The notes beneath the pieces are model-generated. The model worked only from the letters and a program-made list of their open reading frames with translations, made no database searches and was not told the origin of the DNA. Both the position numbers and the translations under genes were made by a program. Source: Clostridia bacterium (GTDB lineage Bacteria > Bacillota_E > SLMV01 > PUMD01). From it: a stretch of DNA of 5,843 nucleotides. The DNA lies in NCBI GenBank assembly GCA_007128555.1, contig SKXF01000252.1, forward strand, positions 1 through 5,843, given 5' to 3'. Numbering within the stretch: the stretch's first letter is position 1; every line of letters begins with the position of its first letter. This document shows positions 5,819-5,843 of this stretch, piece by piece.

Positions 5819-5843
5819 TTCGCTGAATTTGCCCTTTCGGAAC
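5754..5843 (-). promoter_or_regulatory. c-di-GMP-I (GEMM-I) riboswitch aptamer
   Basis: The minus strand matches the GEMM-I consensus in order: GGGCAAA (5834-5828), hairpin TTCAGC-GAAA-GCTGGA with a GNRA tetraloop (5827-5812), the invariant CGCAAAGCC (5808-5800), a second arm with CTAAG and TAAGATGG flanking a GCCAG/CTGGC stem (a tetraloop-receptor-like internal loop), and closing GGGTTGCC (5763-5756), which pairs with GGCAA to form P1. Aligned to the Vibrio cholerae Vc2 aptamer, the ligand-contacting G20, A47 and C92 correspond to G at 5832, A at 5805 and C at 5758, all conserved. The G at position 20 points to c-di-GMP and not to the cGAMP-binding variants, which carry A. The outer part of P1 may continue past the window edge, and the promoter is not in view. 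c-di-GMP normally suppresses motility, which suits its place before flgB; Clostridioides difficile has the same arrangement. Confidence 0.9.

Overview
The window carries the 5' half of a flagellar basal-body operon, all on the minus strand and read from the right edge leftwards: flgB, flgC, fliE, fliF, fliG, fliH, fliI. It is preceded at the right edge by a structured leader RNA. The DNA is GC-rich, the genes are tightly packed (gaps of 16-33 bases or short overlaps) and several use GTG or TTG starts. This fits a motile, GC-rich bacterium. The sequence alone does not fix the phylum; the c-di-GMP riboswitch and thiL context are compatible with several environmental Gram-negative lineages and with Firmicutes-like gene order.

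Right edge (about 5666-5843): the minus strand reads as a c-di-GMP-I (GEMM-I) riboswitch aptamer. It is followed by a strong intrinsic terminator whose 3' arm also holds the flgB ribosome binding site. An 11-base-pair alternative helix links the aptamer to the 5' arm of the terminator, so the leader can be read as a complete ligand-controlled transcription switch, predicted OFF at high c-di-GMP. The promoter must lie beyond the right edge.

Middle (1070-5665): FlgB and FlgC are rod proteins, FliE joins rod to MS ring, FliF is the MS ring, FliG is the rotor/switch protein on the ring, FliH is the stator of the export ATPase, and FliI is the ATPase. Together they build the first inner structures of the flagellum and power export, so the switch would sit at the head of early flagellar assembly.

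Left edge (1-300): the fliI reading frame looks normal through Walker A and Walker B, then breaks off. Within about 17 bases the sequence becomes the C-terminal quarter of thiamine-monophosphate kinase (ThiL) in a different frame. The ThiL tail ends normally, and a new gene begins 2 bases later, possibly tsaE, which follows thiL in some genomes. Two incomplete genes joined head to tail mean either a deletion/rearrangement in the genome or a chimeric assembly join.
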